From Cyclobacterium sp. (GTDB taxonomy: Bacteria > Bacteroidota > Bacteroidia > Cytophagales > Cyclobacteriaceae), in contig NZ_JABURL010000037.1 of the NCBI RefSeq assembly GCF_014762705.1, positions 1-36,447 on the forward strand: 36,447 nucleotides of DNA. Reading direction: 5' to 3'. Position numbers and translations under genes: made by a program. The notes beneath the pieces were generated by a model. It was not told where the DNA came from. It searched no databases and worked only from the letters and a program-made list of their open reading frames with translations. The stretch's first letter is position 1. Every line of letters begins with the position of its first letter. Shown here piece after piece: positions 24,249-33,485 of the stretch.

Positions 24249-25271
24249 TCAACTGCCTGCTTCCCAATCCCCTTTCCTCCGGATGATATCGTGGGCCAGA
24301 AAAATGGCTGTACGCATGGAACCTTCATTTGCGGCATTTTTACCTGCAATATTATAAGCCGTTCCATGGTCCGGGCTTGTTCTGATGATGGGTAGGCCAG
24401 CAGTGAAATTTACCCCGTTTTCAAAGGATATTGTTTTAAATGGAATCAAGCCCTGGTCGTGATACATGGCCAATACCCCATCAAATTTCTTTTGATGCAT
24501 CATACCGAAAAATCCATCTGAAGGATAAGGGCCAAAGACCAATTCCCCCCTCTCTTTAAATTCTTTGACCACCGGAAGGATAATCTCCTGTTCTTCGGTT
24601 CCCAAAAGACCATCCTCCCCTGCATGTGGATTCAGTCCCAAAACCGCAATTTTCGGTTTTGCAATACCAAAATCCTGCGTGAGGGATTTGAGCATGATTT
24701 TTAGCTTGCCTTTAATAGCCTCGGACGTAATGTTGGCAACTACCTCCTTTAAAGGAAGATGTCCCGTAACCAAGCCTATCCGCATGTCTTCAGAAACCAT
24801 AAACATCAGGTTTTTTTTCGTTTCAAAGGCATCTGCCAGGTATTCTGTATGCCCTATGAAAGGGGTTTCCGCACTGTTGATATTGCTTTTATTTAAGGGA
24901 GCCGTAACCAGGGCATCAAGGTGTTGACTTTTCAAGTCTACGATGGCCTGGTCCAGGGCGGCCAGGGCCATATTGCCGGCCTCTCTGGTCTCTACGCCCG
25001 GCATGACTTCAGGAGATTCCTGGACCACATTGATGACGTTGGTTTTTTTATGGTGGATTTCTTCTATACTTTTTATCTGCATAAAATTGAAATCATTCAT
25101 TTCCATTATTTTCCTGTAATAGGTAATGGCTTTACCGTGTCCGTAGATTACCGGGGTGACCATTTTTTGCAACCTGCTGTCCTGTAAGGCTTTCATGGTT
25201 ACCTCCGCACCAATTCCATTGATGTCTCCAATGCTGATGCCAATTACGGGTTTGTTTTTTTTAATATTCAT
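24249..25271 (-). CDS. pdxA: 4-hydroxythreonine-4-phosphate dehydrogenase
   Basis: It oxidises 4-phosphohydroxy-L-threonine with NAD in the DXP-dependent branch of vitamin B6 synthesis. The 340 residues include the start GISIGDINGIGAEV, the metal and substrate residues in GHTEYLAD, GLNPHAGEDGLLG and FDGVLAMYHDQGLIPFK, and SPDHGTAYNIAGK, all PdxA landmarks. First gene of the pdxA-yceD-rpmF run, a frequent arrangement in Bacteroidota. Confidence 0.96.
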   Translation of the reverse strand: MNIKKNKPVIGISIGDINGIGAEVTMKALQDSRLQKMVTPVIYGHGKAITYYRKIMEMNDFNFMQIKSIEEIHHKKTNVINVVQESPEVMPGVETREAGNMALAALDQAIVDLKSQHLDALVTAPLNKSNINSAETPFIGHTEYLADAFETKKNLMFMVSEDMRIGLVTGHLPLKEVVANITSEAIKGKLKIMLKSLTQDFGIAKPKIAVLGLNPHAGEDGLLGTEEQEIILPVVKEFKERGELVFGPYPSDGFFGMMHQKKFDGVLAMYHDQGLIPFKTISFENGVNFTAGLPIIRTSPDHGTAYNIAGKNAANEGSMRTAIFLAHDIIRRKGDWEAGS

Positions 25272-25424
25272 GCGCTATAAAAACATGGGTGTCTGTTGCT
25301 GAAATGTTATTCCTGCCAATTTAAACATTAAAATTTTATCCCTTATCAAACTTCCTTTCTATCTATTAAGGCAGGTTTAAAACAGGATCACTGGCAAAAT
25401 CAATATGCCTTGACCGGGTGGGTC

Positions 25425-25466
25425 TGTTGAAAAACCGGGAAGAAGGTGTGAAAAGTCCCGGTTTTT
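25425..25466 (-). terminator. Intrinsic terminator after the LysM gene
   Basis: AAAAACCGGGA (25430-25440) and TCCCGGTTTTT (25456-25466) form a perfect 11-bp stem with a 15-base loop. On the minus strand it starts 10 bases after the LysM gene stop and its far arm ends in five T. Confidence 0.85.
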
Positions 25467-25476
25467 AAGATTTTAT

Positions 25477-26688
25477 TCAATAAGATACCTCTACCCTGAA
25501 GCGGGAATTAACCGCTTTGAGCTGGTCAAAAGCAGCCTTTGAAACCTTGATCAGCAGCTTGTTGTTGTCACCGGTCTCGGGAAGTACCCCCACCACTCTG
25601 GCAAAAACAGTAACGTCATTCTCTTCATTTCTGATCCTCATGATGGTGCCAACAGGGGCCGTCCGGTGAAGTGCGAGGTATTTTTTGTGGTTACCAGTCC
25701 CTTCAATTACCTCTGCCTGTCCGCTTTCCTTGACATTTCTGAATGCTGTTGAGGTACTTACATTGCTCGTGCGGGACGAGGTCGAAGAAGAACTTCCGGA
25801 GGAGGAAGGAATGCTTTTTGCCTCCGGGCGGGGATTTTCTGGTGTTGCTTTTGTGGTATTGTTTTTAGGTGCCGGCAATTGGCTAACGGGAATATTTGGG
25901 TTGACTTCCCTTCCCACTTTGAGCGTTTGTCCTATGGAAAGATTATTGGAAGAAAGACCGTTCCACTGAATAAGATCCTCTACCCGGGAATCATATTTTC
26001 TGGCTATGGCAAACAAAGTTTCGCCCTGAGCTACCTGATGTGAAATCCAGTTGCCCTCAGGAGATACCAGGTTTTTGGTGTCGGGCGTTTTTTTGGCTTC
26101 ACTCACAGGGGATTCATTTTTACCCGGTGTATCTTCAGTGTTTTTTTTCGGTTTTATTTTTTCCGGTTTATTGCTTACCTTTTCATTAGTCACTGCCACG
26201 GTCTGATCGGCCAATTCTGCTGTCTCTTCAATTTTTTCTTTGGCAACAGGCTCCGTTTTTTCCCCTAGTCCTTTGATGATCAGGGCTTGGCCGACGCTTA
26301 GGTCATTTCCTTTCAGGTCATTCCATTCCATCAATTCTTCTATCTCCACCTGATAACTTTTGGAAATGGAGAAAAGCGTTTCTCCGGGGATTACCTTGTG
26401 AATTTTGGCATCTTTGGAAACTGTCACCTTTTCCACAAAAGGAACCCGAATGCGCTGCCCTGATTTTAACCCGGCTTTCAGGTTATCGTTGCTTTGTACA
26501 ATATCTCCTACGGGGGCGCCGTATCGCCTCGATATCGCAAAGAGGGTTTCCTGGGGCTCTACCTGATGGATGATATAGGATTTTTCCCCCTCACGCTCTA
26601 TTCCTACCGAGTCAATGGATACCAATATATTGCCTTCAGAAGGCAAAGCGATACCAATTAACCCCAAAATCAAAATCCAGTACTTCAT
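25477..26688 (-). CDS. Exported LysM-repeat protein with C-terminal barrel domain
   Basis: From ATG 26688 the protein has 403 residues (a TTG at 26709 would add seven). A signal peptide (YWILILGLIGIALPSEG) is followed by three LysM domains: HQVEPQETLFAISRRYG (about 45), HKVIPGETLFSISKSYQ (about 100) and HQVAQGETLFAIARKYD (about 225). They are separated by Lys/Pro/Ser-rich linkers and bind peptidoglycan. The last 75 residues (APVGTIMRIRNEENDVTVFA ... SKAAFDQL) look like an RlpA-like double-psi barrel. It is probably an envelope protein that binds or remodels the wall. It is divergent from nfeD. Confidence 0.85.
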   Translation of the reverse strand: MKYWILILGLIGIALPSEGNILVSIDSVGIEREGEKSYIIHQVEPQETLFAISRRYGAPVGDIVQSNDNLKAGLKSGQRIRVPFVEKVTVSKDAKIHKVIPGETLFSISKSYQVEIEELMEWNDLKGNDLSVGQALIIKGLGEKTEPVAKEKIEETAELADQTVAVTNEKVSNKPEKIKPKKNTEDTPGKNESPVSEAKKTPDTKNLVSPEGNWISHQVAQGETLFAIARKYDSRVEDLIQWNGLSSNNLSIGQTLKVGREVNPNIPVSQLPAPKNNTTKATPENPRPEAKSIPSSSGSSSSTSSRTSNVSTSTAFRNVKESGQAEVIEGTGNHKKYLALHRTAPVGTIMRIRNEENDVTVFARVVGVLPETGDNNKLLIKVSKAAFDQLKAVNSRFRVEVSY

Positions 26689-26833
26689 GTTATTACAGTT
26701 TTCTGACAATAATTACCCAAACTTGATGCAAATTTGATATTTATTTTATCAATTGCAACTCCATTTTATACCAATACGGGCTTTCATTGTTTTTATTGGT
26801 ATATTCAAACGGAAATAATAAATCTAACAAAAA

Positions 26834-28201
26834 ATGAAATTGGTATTTCGATTAATGCTTTATGCATTCGCAGGGTTTCTTGGAGGTATTGAAGTTTTGG
26901 CGCAGGAAGGCGAGTTGGTAGATTCTTTGAAAACGGTTTATGTTTTTGAAATGAAAAGCGATATAGATCCCAGAATGACCAGGAAGGTAAAACTGGCATT
27001 GGAGGATGCCAGCAAAAGGAATGCAGACATGATCATCGTGCATATGGATACTTATGGAGGAGCGGTCACTGATGCAGATGAAATCCGTACCCTGTTTCTG
27101 GAATCCCCAATTCCTATCCATTCCTTTATTGATAAAGATGCTGCTTCTGCCGGAGCATTGATTTCCATAGCCTGCGACAGCATTTACATGGCCAGAGGAG
27201 GAAGTATAGGGGCCGCAACCGTGGTGATGGGTGGTACTGGAGAAGCTGCTCCTGATAAATACCAGTCCTACATGCGGTCCATTATGCGGAGTACAGCAGA
27301 GGCCTCTGGTCGCGACCCTCGAATAGCAGAAGCCATGGTAGATGAGAATATTGAAATTGAAGGGATTTCCAAAGAGGGGGAAGTGGTGACTTTTTCTGTC
27401 TCCGAAGCCATTCAGTATGGATTTTGCGAAGCAGAAGTTTCCTCCATCAACGAAATAGTAGCGCGTAACGGCATCGAAAATTTTGAAATATATTATTATT
27501 CCCCCTCGGTAGTGGAGGATATCATCGCTTTTTTTCTAAATCCCGCCGTAAGTGGCTTTTTAATTCTGATCATTTTTGCCGGGATTTATTTTGAAATCCA
27601 AACCCCGGGGATTGGATTTCCTTTGGCTGCCAGTGCCCTGGCAGTGCTGCTTTATTTTATCCCTTATTACCTCACCGGTCTGGCCAGCAACCTGGAACTG
27701 GTGATTTTTGTAGTCGGCATTATCCTGCTGGCCGTGGAGATATTTGTTGTACCGGGTTTTGGGGTTTTTGGCATACTGGGAATAATCTGTGTTTTGGCCG
27801 GACTCACCATGGGCATGCTCCCCAATGAGCAGTTTGATTTTACTTTTGTAAGTTCAGGGAAATTGTTTGCGGCTTTATTGACCGTGATTCTTTCTGCAAT
27901 TGTGGCTACCGTATTAATTTTTACCTTAACACCTAAGATCAATCAATGGGAAAGCTTTAGTAGAATTTCTTTGTCCACCACCCAACAAAAAACGGAAGGA
28001 TATACCTCTTCTTTTTACAGCAGTGAAATGTTGGGAAAAAAGGGGATCTCTCATACCCGGCTGATGCCGAGTGGGAAAGTGCTGATTGATGATGAAATGT
28101 ATGATGCTTATTCCAGAGGAGAATTTATTGATAAGGGCGAACAAATTCAGGTAATCAGTACAGAAGGGACTTCCCTGAGGGTCAAAAAAATTACGGGTTG
28201 A
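26834..28201 (+). CDS. Long-form NfeD protein (ClpP-like protease plus membrane domain)
   Basis: The 455-residue protein has a signal peptide and then a ClpP-class serine protease domain: VHMDTYGGAVTDADEI, and the nucleophile region DKDAASAGALISIACD with a candidate catalytic Ser. This is followed by membrane helices around residues 230-360 (VSGFLILIIFAGIYFEIQTPG, VIFVVGIILLAVEIFVVPGF) and a C-terminal OB-fold (KKGISHTRLMPSGKVLIDDE). This is the NfeD architecture, thought to cleave stomatin-type partner proteins at the membrane. No stomatin gene is adjacent. It is the first gene on the plus strand before plsC. Confidence 0.9.
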   Translation: MKLVFRLMLYAFAGFLGGIEVLAQEGELVDSLKTVYVFEMKSDIDPRMTRKVKLALEDASKRNADMIIVHMDTYGGAVTDADEIRTLFLESPIPIHSFIDKDAASAGALISIACDSIYMARGGSIGAATVVMGGTGEAAPDKYQSYMRSIMRSTAEASGRDPRIAEAMVDENIEIEGISKEGEVVTFSVSEAIQYGFCEAEVSSINEIVARNGIENFEIYYYSPSVVEDIIAFFLNPAVSGFLILIIFAGIYFEIQTPGIGFPLAASALAVLLYFIPYYLTGLASNLELVIFVVGIILLAVEIFVVPGFGVFGILGIICVLAGLTMGMLPNEQFDFTFVSSGKLFAALLTVILSAIVATVLIFTLTPKINQWESFSRISLSTTQQKTEGYTSSFYSSEMLGKKGISHTRLMPSGKVLIDDEMYDAYSRGEFIDKGEQIQVISTEGTSLRVKKITG

Positions 28202-28289
28202 ACAACAAAGACACATATACCAAAACAATCTCAAAGCCGTCAGGTAAATTGGTTTTAATTAAATTCCGGGATCCAAACGCCTTGTTTTT

Positions 28290-29048
28290 ATGAATAAAGT
28301 GATAAGAAGGATTTATTCCATTTATGGAAGTATTGTATTTATCATGACTTTTTTGGTTTTGTTTCCGGTTTTTGTTTTCACCATAGAATTTCCAAATAAA
28401 AAAGCGCAGGGAAGAAAGTTGAACAGGGTTTGGTCAAAGGTGTTTTTTGGTTTGCTGTTTTTTAAGGTGAAAATAGAGAACCTGCACCATTTCAGGAAAG
28501 GGAGCCAATTTGTAATCGTCTCCAATCACTTTTCTTATCTGGATATCCCGGTGCTGGGATTGATTCCATTTGATCTGGTCTTTATTGGTAAAAGTTCCCT
28601 GGCCAAAGTCCCTATTTTCGGGTATATGTTTAAAAACCTGCATATCTCTGTCAACAGGAACAGCTTAAAGAGCCGGGGAGTATCCATATTGAAGGCAAAG
28701 GAAGCATTGGATCAGAAAAGCAGTGTTGTATTTTTCCCGGAGGGCGGGATATCCAGCCAACAACCTCCGAATATGGCCAGATTCAAAGATGGAGCGTTTA
28801 AAGTGGCTTTGGACAAACAAATTCCGATAATTCCTATCACTTTATCTTACAATCACTTAATTTTGCCCGATGATGGCCGTTTTTTGTTGCGGTACAAACC
28901 TGTAAAAGTGGTCATCCACCCCCCTGTGGCTGTGGAGGGTTTGGATCAGAAGGATGTAGGATGGCTGAAAGAAAAATGCTTCCAAATCATCCAGGATCAG
29001 TTATGGAAAGATAATGCCTCAATGGAATTTAAAAAAATGAATACATGA
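28290..29048 (+). CDS. plsC: 1-acyl-sn-glycerol-3-phosphate acyltransferase
   Basis: It transfers an acyl chain to lysophosphatidic acid, making phosphatidic acid at the inner membrane. The 252 residues carry an N-terminal membrane helix (IVFIMTFLVLFPVFVF), the NHX4D motif (His80 and Asp85 in SNHFSYLD) and the FPEGGIS substrate motif with PIIPITL after it. Its stop overlaps the ATG of gatC (ATGA at 29045-29048), so it is translationally coupled to it. Confidence 0.9.
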   Translation: MNKVIRRIYSIYGSIVFIMTFLVLFPVFVFTIEFPNKKAQGRKLNRVWSKVFFGLLFFKVKIENLHHFRKGSQFVIVSNHFSYLDIPVLGLIPFDLVFIGKSSLAKVPIFGYMFKNLHISVNRNSLKSRGVSILKAKEALDQKSSVVFFPEGGISSQQPPNMARFKDGAFKVALDKQIPIIPITLSYNHLILPDDGRFLLRYKPVKVVIHPPVAVEGLDQKDVGWLKEKCFQIIQDQLWKDNASMEFKKMNT

Positions 29049-29332
29049 AGTTAGATACCAATTCCCTTAAGAAAATCGCTCATTTGGCTAGACTCGAATT
29101 TGACGAAAAGGGAGCAAAGAAAATGACCAAAGACATGACCCAGATATTGGATTGGGTGGAAAAATTGAATGAATTGGACACCTCAAAAGTGGAACCATTA
29201 ATCACCATGTCTTCTGAAGAAAACATCATGAGGGAGGATGTGGTAGGTGAGCACCTGGATCATGAGAAAGGGTTGAAAAATGCTCCTCAGAGAGATTCGG
29301 ATTACTTTCGTGTTCCAAAGGTAATGGAATAA
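29045..29332 (+). CDS. gatC: Asp/Glu-tRNA amidotransferase subunit C
   Basis: The 95-residue subunit C stabilises the GatCAB complex that amidates mischarged Glu-tRNA(Gln) or Asp-tRNA(Asn). KKIAHLARLEFDEKGAKKM, LDWVEKLNELDTSKVEPL and MREDVVGEHLDHEKGLKNAP are family landmarks. It overlaps plsC upstream and the membrane/TPR gene downstream (TAATG at 29330-29334). gatA and gatB are not in the window. Confidence 0.93.
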   Translation: MKLDTNSLKKIAHLARLEFDEKGAKKMTKDMTQILDWVEKLNELDTSKVEPLITMSSEENIMREDVVGEHLDHEKGLKNAPQRDSDYFRVPKVME

Positions 29333-32109
29333 TGCACCAACAGTTGTGGAGAAAGACCATCCTGACCATTGTATTGTTTGTCCTCCTGCTTTCAGGTATC
29401 GGTATTTTGATCCTGGACCTTGATGGGTTTAAAACACTTCCACTCTCAATTGCCACTGGCTTGGAAACGATTACGGTACCCCTTGGAGACTTTTTTACGG
29501 GTACTGGTTTTATCCGGTTAAACACACAGAATTTTTTGCTTTTTGAGCGTTTCGTTGCTGGTGAAGTCGAGCAATATCCTATTCTCACCCAGTGGCTTGG
29601 GATTTTAACCTGGTTATTATTGTTGGTATATGTGTGGTTGATTACCCTGGTCAGGCGAAATGCTTTCCTATTGGGTGCCGGCTTGTTGGTTTTCATGTTG
29701 ACCATAAGTGGTGTAAACAGCCTTAACATCGGAGGGGTAGGGACGAATTATGGTCTTGTGATTTGCCTGGTGTTTTTATTGCTACCGATAGCTTTGATCC
29801 ATCTTTTTTTCGAAAACCTTTCGTTAGGATTACGCGCATTAATCGTTTTCGGATCCGGGCTTGGTTGCCTGGTTCTATTGATTTTTCTTGCCAATGCACC
29901 ATATCCCACGTTATTGTTTTCTGAGAATATTTCCCTCATGGCCATGAGCATGGCTGCTGGTTACCTGGTATATACCGGTCAATCATTGATATCGGGGATT
30001 TACCTGTTATTGGCCAGGATGAACCGCGGCGTAAGCATTAAAATTGGCTGGCATTTTGCCGTTTTGGGTACCGCCTACCTGATGCTGCTTGGATTAATGC
30101 TTTTGGATATTACCGGCAGCATTAATGGCTGGCCCCTTCCTCCATTTGAACTTCTTCTTTTAATTGTGGGGCTGGTGGGATACTTCGATGTATATCATAA
30201 AATCAACAACCATCCCCAACCTTTTGCATTTGCCTGGGTAGGTAAATTATTTTACCTGACAGGACTTGCCATGTGCCTGCTGCTGATCTTTAAAGGTAAG
30301 GTCACCCTTAATACACCCATGCTGGATTTCCTGCAACACATTTTCATTTATAGTCAATTGGGTTTTGGCCTGCTTTTTTTCTTATACATCTGGGTGAATT
30401 TTTCAGGTATTCTAAACAGCGGCACAGCCGTGGAAAGAATTGTTTACAAGCCTCCTTTTTTTCCTTATTTCCATATGCGTTTGGGGGGCTTTCTAAGTTT
30501 ATTGATTTTCCTGGTATATGCCGACGGTATTGTGGCCATACAATTCAGTACTTCTTCCACCCAATTTTCGGCCGATTATTACCTGGCAAGCAAGCGTCCC
30601 GTAGAGGCTACGGTACTGTATGAAAATGCCTTTGAAAGATACCGTAAAAACGAAAAGGCACTTTTTGTCAGTGCCCAATTGTATTTGGACCAAAATCAAC
30701 CAACATTGGCACAAAACACCCTTCTGAGGAGTTTTGAAGAGAATCCACAGGTACCTGATATAATTTTGTTAAGTGAGTTGCTGGAAAAGCGGAAACGGGT
30801 GAATGAGTCCATTTATTACCTGGAAGAAGGATTAACCTATTACCCTTCAAATCCTTATCTTTCCAATAACCTGGCTTTGATTTATCATCAAATGAACCGT
30901 CCGGACGATGCATTAAGGGTTTTGGCAAACATGAAAGGGGAGGAATCCACCCGAGGACTCAATCAGTTGGGGGTTAAAATTTTTCATGGAAAAGAGGTGA
31001 AGGAAAATGATTTTGAAAATGCTGCATTAAAAGATAAGATAAACTTGCTGGCTTACGCCAATGTCATTGGTGAGGCGGCTGGGTTTGATCTTCCTGTTGA
31101 CAGCATCAGGCAGGGTGGGAATTTGGTAAACCAGGCCATGTTGCGCAATCAGTTTACCGCTTTGAAGGAAGACAATGTGCCTGCTGAATACTTTGAAATC
31201 ATTGATACATTACTCCAGAAGCAAGTGCCCTCCCTCAATCAGGAAGAAAGTATCAGGGAATCTGGGTTGGTACTTGCCTACAAAAGTGGCAGGGTGAATG
31301 ATTTGCTCAGAAGATTGAATGGCATGGCTTTTCGCTTCAACAAGAATGCAGGGTATTATCATGCTTTTGCAGGTTGGGTCCTTTCCAGGGAGGGGGATTT
31401 TAAAAAAGCTGCCATAGAGTGGAATCAGGCTGCCTTAAAGGGCTTTTCTCAATTTACCCCAGCTCATTTGCCTTACCTTTATTTTGGCGGGATGCAAGAG
31501 GAAGCGCTATTTGTATCAGGAACGCAGGGGGTCGATTTTCCCGTTTGGATGAGATTTGACGGCGAAAGGCAATTGATCCACAATGATACGGTCAAATTTT
31601 ATCAGGCACTGGCAAGCTTGCCGGAAATGCTTGGAAGGGAACTGCTTCCTGCCCTTGAAGGATTGGAAACAAGCGCTCACCGGGCTTTTTTGGCAAGGGA
31701 AATGCTGCTGAAAAAAGGACACTGGTTTTCTCATGAGCGGCTGGATAGTTTGTTGGAATTGACCCTGGATCAGGAGTTTTTCAGGGAGGAAGCCACTTTT
31801 TTAACCGATTATGTCAACCAGATTAAGGGGGCGGATAGTGTAAAAGACAATCCGGATTTTTCAGCTGCACAAAATGCCTATTTAACGCCTTTGGTTCTGG
31901 CAGGTTTAGCAACTCTTTCTGATGATGAGGACAGGTATGCCCTATTACAGGAAGCCAGCCAATTTAACAGAGATCCCTTGTTATGGATTGAATTGGTCAG
32001 GTATTGCCGGATAATTGGACTAGACCAATACGCCAGCAGTAACCTTGCTTTGATGGCGGAATGGATAGGGCCGGAAGATTTAACTGAATTGCAACTGGAG
32101 TACTTCTGA
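29332..32109 (+). CDS. Large polytopic membrane protein with TPR tail
   Basis: The 925-residue protein has about 11 membrane segments in residues 1-400, for example TILTIVLFVLLLSGIGILIL, YGLVICLVFLLLPIALIHLF and LLLLIVGLVGYFDVYHKI. The remaining ~520 residues are helical with TPR-like repeats (SIYYLEEGLTYYPSNPYLSN, LALIYHQMNRPDDALRVLA; YHAFAGWVLSREGDFKKAAI). The TPR part is expected in the periplasm or cytoplasm depending on topology. It begins inside the gatC stop, so it is translationally coupled. I recognise no named family; the design suggests a membrane scaffold. Confidence 0.72.
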   Translation: MHQQLWRKTILTIVLFVLLLSGIGILILDLDGFKTLPLSIATGLETITVPLGDFFTGTGFIRLNTQNFLLFERFVAGEVEQYPILTQWLGILTWLLLLVYVWLITLVRRNAFLLGAGLLVFMLTISGVNSLNIGGVGTNYGLVICLVFLLLPIALIHLFFENLSLGLRALIVFGSGLGCLVLLIFLANAPYPTLLFSENISLMAMSMAAGYLVYTGQSLISGIYLLLARMNRGVSIKIGWHFAVLGTAYLMLLGLMLLDITGSINGWPLPPFELLLLIVGLVGYFDVYHKINNHPQPFAFAWVGKLFYLTGLAMCLLLIFKGKVTLNTPMLDFLQHIFIYSQLGFGLLFFLYIWVNFSGILNSGTAVERIVYKPPFFPYFHMRLGGFLSLLIFLVYADGIVAIQFSTSSTQFSADYYLASKRPVEATVLYENAFERYRKNEKALFVSAQLYLDQNQPTLAQNTLLRSFEENPQVPDIILLSELLEKRKRVNESIYYLEEGLTYYPSNPYLSNNLALIYHQMNRPDDALRVLANMKGEESTRGLNQLGVKIFHGKEVKENDFENAALKDKINLLAYANVIGEAAGFDLPVDSIRQGGNLVNQAMLRNQFTALKEDNVPAEYFEIIDTLLQKQVPSLNQEESIRESGLVLAYKSGRVNDLLRRLNGMAFRFNKNAGYYHAFAGWVLSREGDFKKAAIEWNQAALKGFSQFTPAHLPYLYFGGMQEEALFVSGTQGVDFPVWMRFDGERQLIHNDTVKFYQALASLPEMLGRELLPALEGLETSAHRAFLAREMLLKKGHWFSHERLDSLLELTLDQEFFREEATFLTDYVNQIKGADSVKDNPDFSAAQNAYLTPLVLAGLATLSDDEDRYALLQEASQFNRDPLLWIELVRYCRIIGLDQYASSNLALMAEWIGPEDLTELQLEYF

Positions 32110-32188
32110 ATCCATTGGTATAATTTAACACTAAGGATTCCGGTTTTTGGCCATAATCTCCTATCTTCACACTTTAAATTATTTTATT

Positions 32189-32905
32189 ATGCCAGAAATC
32201 ATTAAAACCAAGGAAATCCGGAAAATTTATCGCATGGGATCGGAGGAAGTCCATGCCCTGGAATCTGTAAGTATTAAAGTGGATAGGGGAGAATACGTGG
32301 CATTTATGGGGCCTTCAGGATCGGGCAAATCCACTTTAATGAACATTATCGGTTGTTTGGATACACCCACCTCTGGCCAGTACATTCTGAATAGCAAGGA
32401 TGTCAGCGATATGAGTGAAAATGAATTGGCAGAGATCAGAAACAAAGAAATTGGATTTGTTTTCCAGACCTTTAATTTACTTCCCAGGGCTACTTGTCTG
32501 GACAACGTGGCCCTTCCCCTGATTTATGCGGGATATAACAAAACGGAAAGGGAGGAAAAAGCGTTTCTTGCTTTGAAAAGTGTGGGTTTGGATGACAGGA
32601 TCCACCACAAGCCCAATGAGCTTTCCGGTGGTCAAAGGCAAAGAGTGGCCATAGCCAGGGCATTGGTCAATGATCCAAGTATTATCCTGGCTGATGAGCC
32701 CACGGGCAACCTGGACTCTAAAACTTCCTATGATATCATGGACTTATTTCATGAATTGCATCAAAAGGGAAATACCATTATCATGGTTACCCATGAAGAT
32801 GATATTGCCCATTATGCACACAGGGTAATCCGGTTAAGGGATGGATTGGTAGAATCAGATGAAGTCAATCCCAATCCTACAATTGTTGATAAATCAGTGG
32901 TCTAA
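32189..32905 (+). CDS. ABC transporter ATP-binding protein (MacB/LolD type)
   Basis: From ATG 32189 it has 238 residues; the frame upstream to TTG 32147 is unlikely. Walker A is GPSGSGKST, the Q-loop is [10 protein letters not shown], the signature is [15 protein letters not shown], Walker B is [13 protein letters not shown] and the H-loop His is in MVTHEDD. The closest style is the LolD/MacB family of lipoprotein or macrolide/peptide exporters, with its [16 protein letters not shown] spacer. No permease gene is next to it, so it probably pairs with one elsewhere. Spacing and direction make it possible that it shares a transcript with the downstream adenosyltransferase. Confidence 0.9.
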   Translation: MPEIIKTKEIRKIYRMGSEEVHALESVSIKVDRGEYVAFMGPSGSGKSTLMNIIGCLDTPTSGQYILNSKDVSDMSENELAEIRNKEIGFVFQTFNLLPRATCLDNVALPLIYAGYNKTEREEKAFLALKSVGLDDRIHHKPNELSGGQRQRVAIARALVNDPSIILADEPTGNLDSKTSYDIMDLFHELHQKGNTIIMVTHEDDIAHYAHRVIRLRDGLVESDEVNPNPTIVDKSVV

Positions 32906-32930
32906 ACCACATATCTCCAGATCAAAATTT

Positions 32931-33479
32931 ATGAAAATCTACACCAAAACGGGAGATAGAGGAGAAACTTCCCTTTTAGGAGGGACCAGGGTAAACAAGT
33001 CCCACTTGCGTATTGATGCCTATGGTACCATAGACGAACTCAATGCTCACCTTGGCTTATTGCGTGATCAGGAAGCCAATGAAAAGCGTAAGGACGAGCT
33101 TTATTTTATCCAGGACAGGTTGTTTGTGATAGGAGCCCTTTTGGCAAGTGATCCGGAAAAAGCACAGGTCAGAAAACCTGAATTTACGGCAAAGGATATC
33201 GCATTCCTTGAAAATAAAATAGATGCCATGGAAGCTGAGCTGCCTGCTTTAAGGAATTTTATCATTCCTGGTGGACATCCGGTAGTTTCCATGGCCCATA
33301 TTGCAAGAACTGTATGCAGGAGGGCAGAACGATGTGTGGTCCTTTTGATGGAAGTCTCAACCGTGGAAGCGCTGGTACTGGAATTTATCAACAGGCTTTC
33401 CGATTACTTTTTTGTTTTGAGCAGACAATTGGCAGTTGAATTAAATGTAAGTGAAATCACCTGGAAACCAGGGAATTGA
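32931..33479 (+). CDS. ATP:cob(I)alamin adenosyltransferase, PduO type
   Basis: It transfers the adenosyl group of ATP to cob(I)alamin, making coenzyme B12. The 182 residues start MKIYTKTGDRGETSLLGG, the family signature, with AYGTIDELNAHLG, a Arg/Glu-rich VCRRAERCVVLL helix and FINRLSDYFFVLSRQ. ATG 32931 is preferred over the upstream frame opened at 32859, which would overlap the ABC gene. Acts with B12-dependent enzymes elsewhere, for example methylmalonyl-CoA mutase (inference). Confidence 0.93.
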   Translation: MKIYTKTGDRGETSLLGGTRVNKSHLRIDAYGTIDELNAHLGLLRDQEANEKRKDELYFIQDRLFVIGALLASDPEKAQVRKPEFTAKDIAFLENKIDAMEAELPALRNFIIPGGHPVVSMAHIARTVCRRAERCVVLLMEVSTVEALVLEFINRLSDYFFVLSRQLAVELNVSEITWKPGN

Positions 33480-33485
33480 TCAGTT

